Made by a program: the position numbers and the translations under genes
Origin: Comamonas antarctica
Lineage (GTDB): Bacteria > Pseudomonadota > Gammaproteobacteria > Burkholderiales > Burkholderiaceae_C
Assembly: GCF_013363755.1 (NCBI RefSeq)
Contig: NZ_CP054840.1
Location: 1,667,501-1,731,500 of the forward strand
Length of the DNA stretch: 64,000 nucleotides
Direction: 5' to 3'
Notes under the pieces: generated by a model
Told to the model about the DNA's origin: nothing
The model's database searches: none
What the model saw: the letters and a program-made list of their open reading frames with translations, nothing else
In this document: positions 62,141 to 64,000 of the stretch, in pieces
How positions within the stretch are numbered: the first letter of the stretch is position 1
Layout of the letters: each line of letters starts with the position of its first letter

Positions 62141-64000
62141 ATGGCACAGTTCTTCATCAACCGGCCCATCTTCGCGTGGGTCATCTCCATCGTCATCATG
62201 CTGGCGGGCGCGTTGTCGATCTTCACGCTGCCGCTGGAGCAGTACCCCGACATCGCGCCGCCGCGCGTGACGATCACCGCGACCTATACCGGCGCTTCGG
62301 CCGAAACCGTCGAGAACTCGGTGAGCCAGCTCATCGAGCAGCAGCTCAAGGGCATCGACAACCTGCTGTACATGGATTCGGTCAGCGACCAGTCCGGCCG
62401 CTCGCGCACGACCTTGACCTTCAGCCCGGGCACCAACATCGACGTGGCCCAGGTGCAGGTGCAAAACAAGCTGCAGTCGGCCATGAACCGCCTGCCCGAG
62501 GCCGTCAAGAGCCGCGGCGTGTTCGTCAACAAGGGCGGCAACGACTACCTCACGACCTACAGCTTCACCTCGCCCGACCCGAACGTGAGCCAGGTCGACA
62601 TCGGCGACTACCTGACCAGCAACATCGTCGACGTCATCGGCCGCGTCGACGGCGTGGGCGACATCCAGGTGTTCGGCACCGGCTACGCGATGCGCATCTG
62701 GCTCGACCCGGCGAAGCTGCAGAAGTACGCGCTGATGCCTTCGGACGTGATCGCCGCGCTCAACAACCAGAACGCGCAGGTCTCGGCCGGCCAGCTCGGC
62801 GCGCTGCCCGCGGTGGCCGACCAGCAGCTCAACGCGACGATCACCGCGCGCACCAAGCTCAAGACCGTGGACGAGTTCGAGAACATCCTGCTCAAGTCCT
62901 CGCCCGAGGGCGCGGCCGTGCTGCTCAAGGATGTGGCGCGCGTGGAGCTGGGCGCGGACAACCTGAGCATCACCTCGCGCCTCAACGGCCGCCCCGGCGC
63001 GGGCATGGGCATCGTGCTGGCGGATGGCGCCAACGCCACGGCCGTGTCCGACGCCGTCAACGCCAAGCTGGCCGAGATGCAGCCGTTCTTCCCGAACGAC
63101 CTCAAGCCCTTCATCAGCTCGGACTCGACGCCCTTCGTGCGCGCGTCGATCGAGGAGGTGGTCAAGGCGCTGTTCGAGGCCATGCTGCTGGTCGTGGTGG
63201 TGATGTTCCTGTTCCTGCAGAACCTGCGCGCAACGCTGATTCCGGCGATTGCCGTGCCGGTGGTGCTGCTGGGCACGTTCGGCGTGCTGTCGGTCGCGGG
63301 CTTTTCCATCAACACGCTGACCATGTTCGGCCTGGTGCTGGCGATCGGCCTGCTGGTCGACGATGCGATCGTGGTCGTGGAGAACGTCGAGCGCGTGATG
63401 AGCGAGGAGGGCCTGTCGCCCAAGGAAGCGACGCGCAAGTCGATGGCCGAGATCACGCCGGCGCTGGTCGGCATCACGCTCACGCTGTCGGCGGTGTTCA
63501 TTCCCATGGCCTTCTTTGGCGGCTCGACCGGCGTGATCTACCGCCAGTTCTCGATCACCATCGTCTCGGCGATGGTGCTGTCGGTGTTCGTCGCGCTGAC
63601 ACTCACGCCGGCGCTGTGCGCGACGCTGCTCAAGCCCGTGGAAAAGGGCCACGGCCACGGCCATGCCGGCGCGCCGCGTCCCGGCCTGCGCGGCGGCATC
63701 GACCGCTTCTTTGGCGCATTCAACCGCGGCTTCGACTACAGCTCGCACAAGGCGCAAGGCGCGGTCGACCGCCTGCTGTCGCGCAGCAAGCGCATGGCGC
63801 TGGTGTTCCTGCTGATCTGCGCCGGCACGGCCTTCCTGTTCTCGCGGCTGCCGACGTCCTTCCTGCCGACCGAGGACCAGGGCTACATGCAGGTGCAGAT
63901 CACGCTGCCTTCGGGCAGTACCAACGCGCGCCTGCAGGCGGTCATCGGCGAGGTGCAGAAGTACTTTGCCGAACAGCCCGATGTCGTGAGCTTCAACTCG
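62141..64000 (+). CDS. RND multidrug efflux permease (AcrB/MexB family), 5' part
   Basis: The first 620 residues of a pump that is cut by the window edge. It begins [21 protein letters not shown], typical of HAE1-family permeases, with [22 protein letters not shown] and DLTSNIVD-like porter-domain segments. The proton-relay aspartates fall at residues 407-408 ([15 protein letters not shown]), the same numbering as in AcrB. The HGHGHAG segment at about 505-511 is a His/Gly-rich insert in the large cytoplasmic loop. Together with the adaptor it exports hydrophobic drugs; substrates are not deducible. Confidence 0.95.
   Translation, partial: MAQFFINRPIFAWVISIVIMLAGALSIFTLPLEQYPDIAPPRVTITATYTGASAETVENSVSQLIEQQLKGIDNLLYMDSVSDQSGRSRTTLTFSPGTNIDVAQVQVQNKLQSAMNRLPEAVKSRGVFVNKGGNDYLTTYSFTSPDPNVSQVDIGDYLTSNIVDVIGRVDGVGDIQVFGTGYAMRIWLDPAKLQKYALMPSDVIAALNNQNAQVSAGQLGALPAVADQQLNATITARTKLKTVDEFENILLKSSPEGAAVLLKDVARVELGADNLSITSRLNGRPGAGMGIVLADGANATAVSDAVNAKLAEMQPFFPNDLKPFISSDSTPFVRASIEEVVKALFEAMLLVVVVMFLFLQNLRATLIPAIAVPVVLLGTFGVLSVAGFSINTLTMFGLVLAIGLLVDDAIVVVENVERVMSEEGLSPKEATRKSMAEITPALVGITLTLSAVFIPMAFFGGSTGVIYRQFSITIVSAMVLSVFVALTLTPALCATLLKPVEKGHGHGHAGAPRPGLRGGIDRFFGAFNRGFDYSSHKAQGAVDRLLSRSKRMALVFLLICAGTAFLFSRLPTSFLPTEDQGYMQVQITLPSGSTNARLQAVIGEVQKYFAEQPDVVSFNS

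Noticed and set aside
59139..62147. 1002-codon minus-strand frame over the SDR and RND genes
   Set aside because: Antisense to clear genes; the translation is low in natural motif content, typical of GC-rich shadows.
61610..63757. Long minus-strand frame across the RND pump start
   Set aside because: The plus-strand frame at 62141 encodes an unmistakable AcrB-type pump; the minus frame is a shadow.

Overview
The window is GC-rich chromosomal DNA, read here as a betaproteobacterium of the Burkholderiales, most likely Comamonadaceae. This rests on the style of the proteins, two copies of an intergenic repeat that I associate with that family, many GTTCG-CCTGAGC-TTGTCGAA type repeats, and the gene neighbourhoods. 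Genes are tightly packed on both strands. I see no rRNA, phage, insertion sequence or CRISPR array. Most of it is metabolic and housekeeping DNA. The less ordinary parts are regulatory architecture, dispersed repeats and one decayed ankyrin gene.

Layout. 1-6.4 kb: the end of a LysR regulator, prpF, a flavodoxin-like protein, a lipoprotein, a VOC protein, and a hydrolase/pirin pair divergent from a second LysR regulator. 6.5-17 kb, all minus strand: tRNA-Thr, fbp, pepN, prfB with its programmed frameshift, a chemoreceptor with a sigma-28 promoter, and a Crp-like regulator / kinase-like protein / acyl-CoA dehydrogenase operon. 17.3-19.8 kb: a FimV/HubP-like membrane protein. 19.8-23.1 kb: thiO-thiS-thiG-thiE behind a TPP riboswitch. 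23.3-28.1 kb: gamma-glutamyltransferase, ethanolamine ammonia-lyase eutBC and thiD. 28.1-30.1 kb: small and unknown genes. 30.1-33.8 kb: selO-msrB-yciB-bolA-ppiC on the minus strand.

33.9-46.7 kb is lipid and branched-chain uptake metabolism: an acyl-CoA synthetase, a five-gene HAAT-type ABC importer, a FadB-like enzyme, a thiolase and a large acyl-CoA dehydrogenase. 46.7-54.3 kb holds a QseBC-like two-component system, an ankyrin protein, a PhnCDE-type importer, a YgiW-like BOF protein and a broken ankyrin gene. 54.3-60.5 kb holds small unknown proteins, a DHA2-type MFS exporter, two short-chain dehydrogenases, a PaaI-like thioesterase and an NADP oxidoreductase. The window ends inside an RND efflux operon.

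The observations I rate highest: the two ATPases of the HAAT importer carry complementary defects that leave one consensus and one degenerate ATP site; three matching direct-repeat boxes lie before the response regulator, the ankyrin gene and the YgiW-like gene; selO and msrB overlap by four bases; and a Crp-like regulator leads an operon that pairs a kinase-like protein with an acyl-CoA dehydrogenase, as in 4-hydroxyacyl-CoA catabolism. I found no clear, wholly new multi-gene system.
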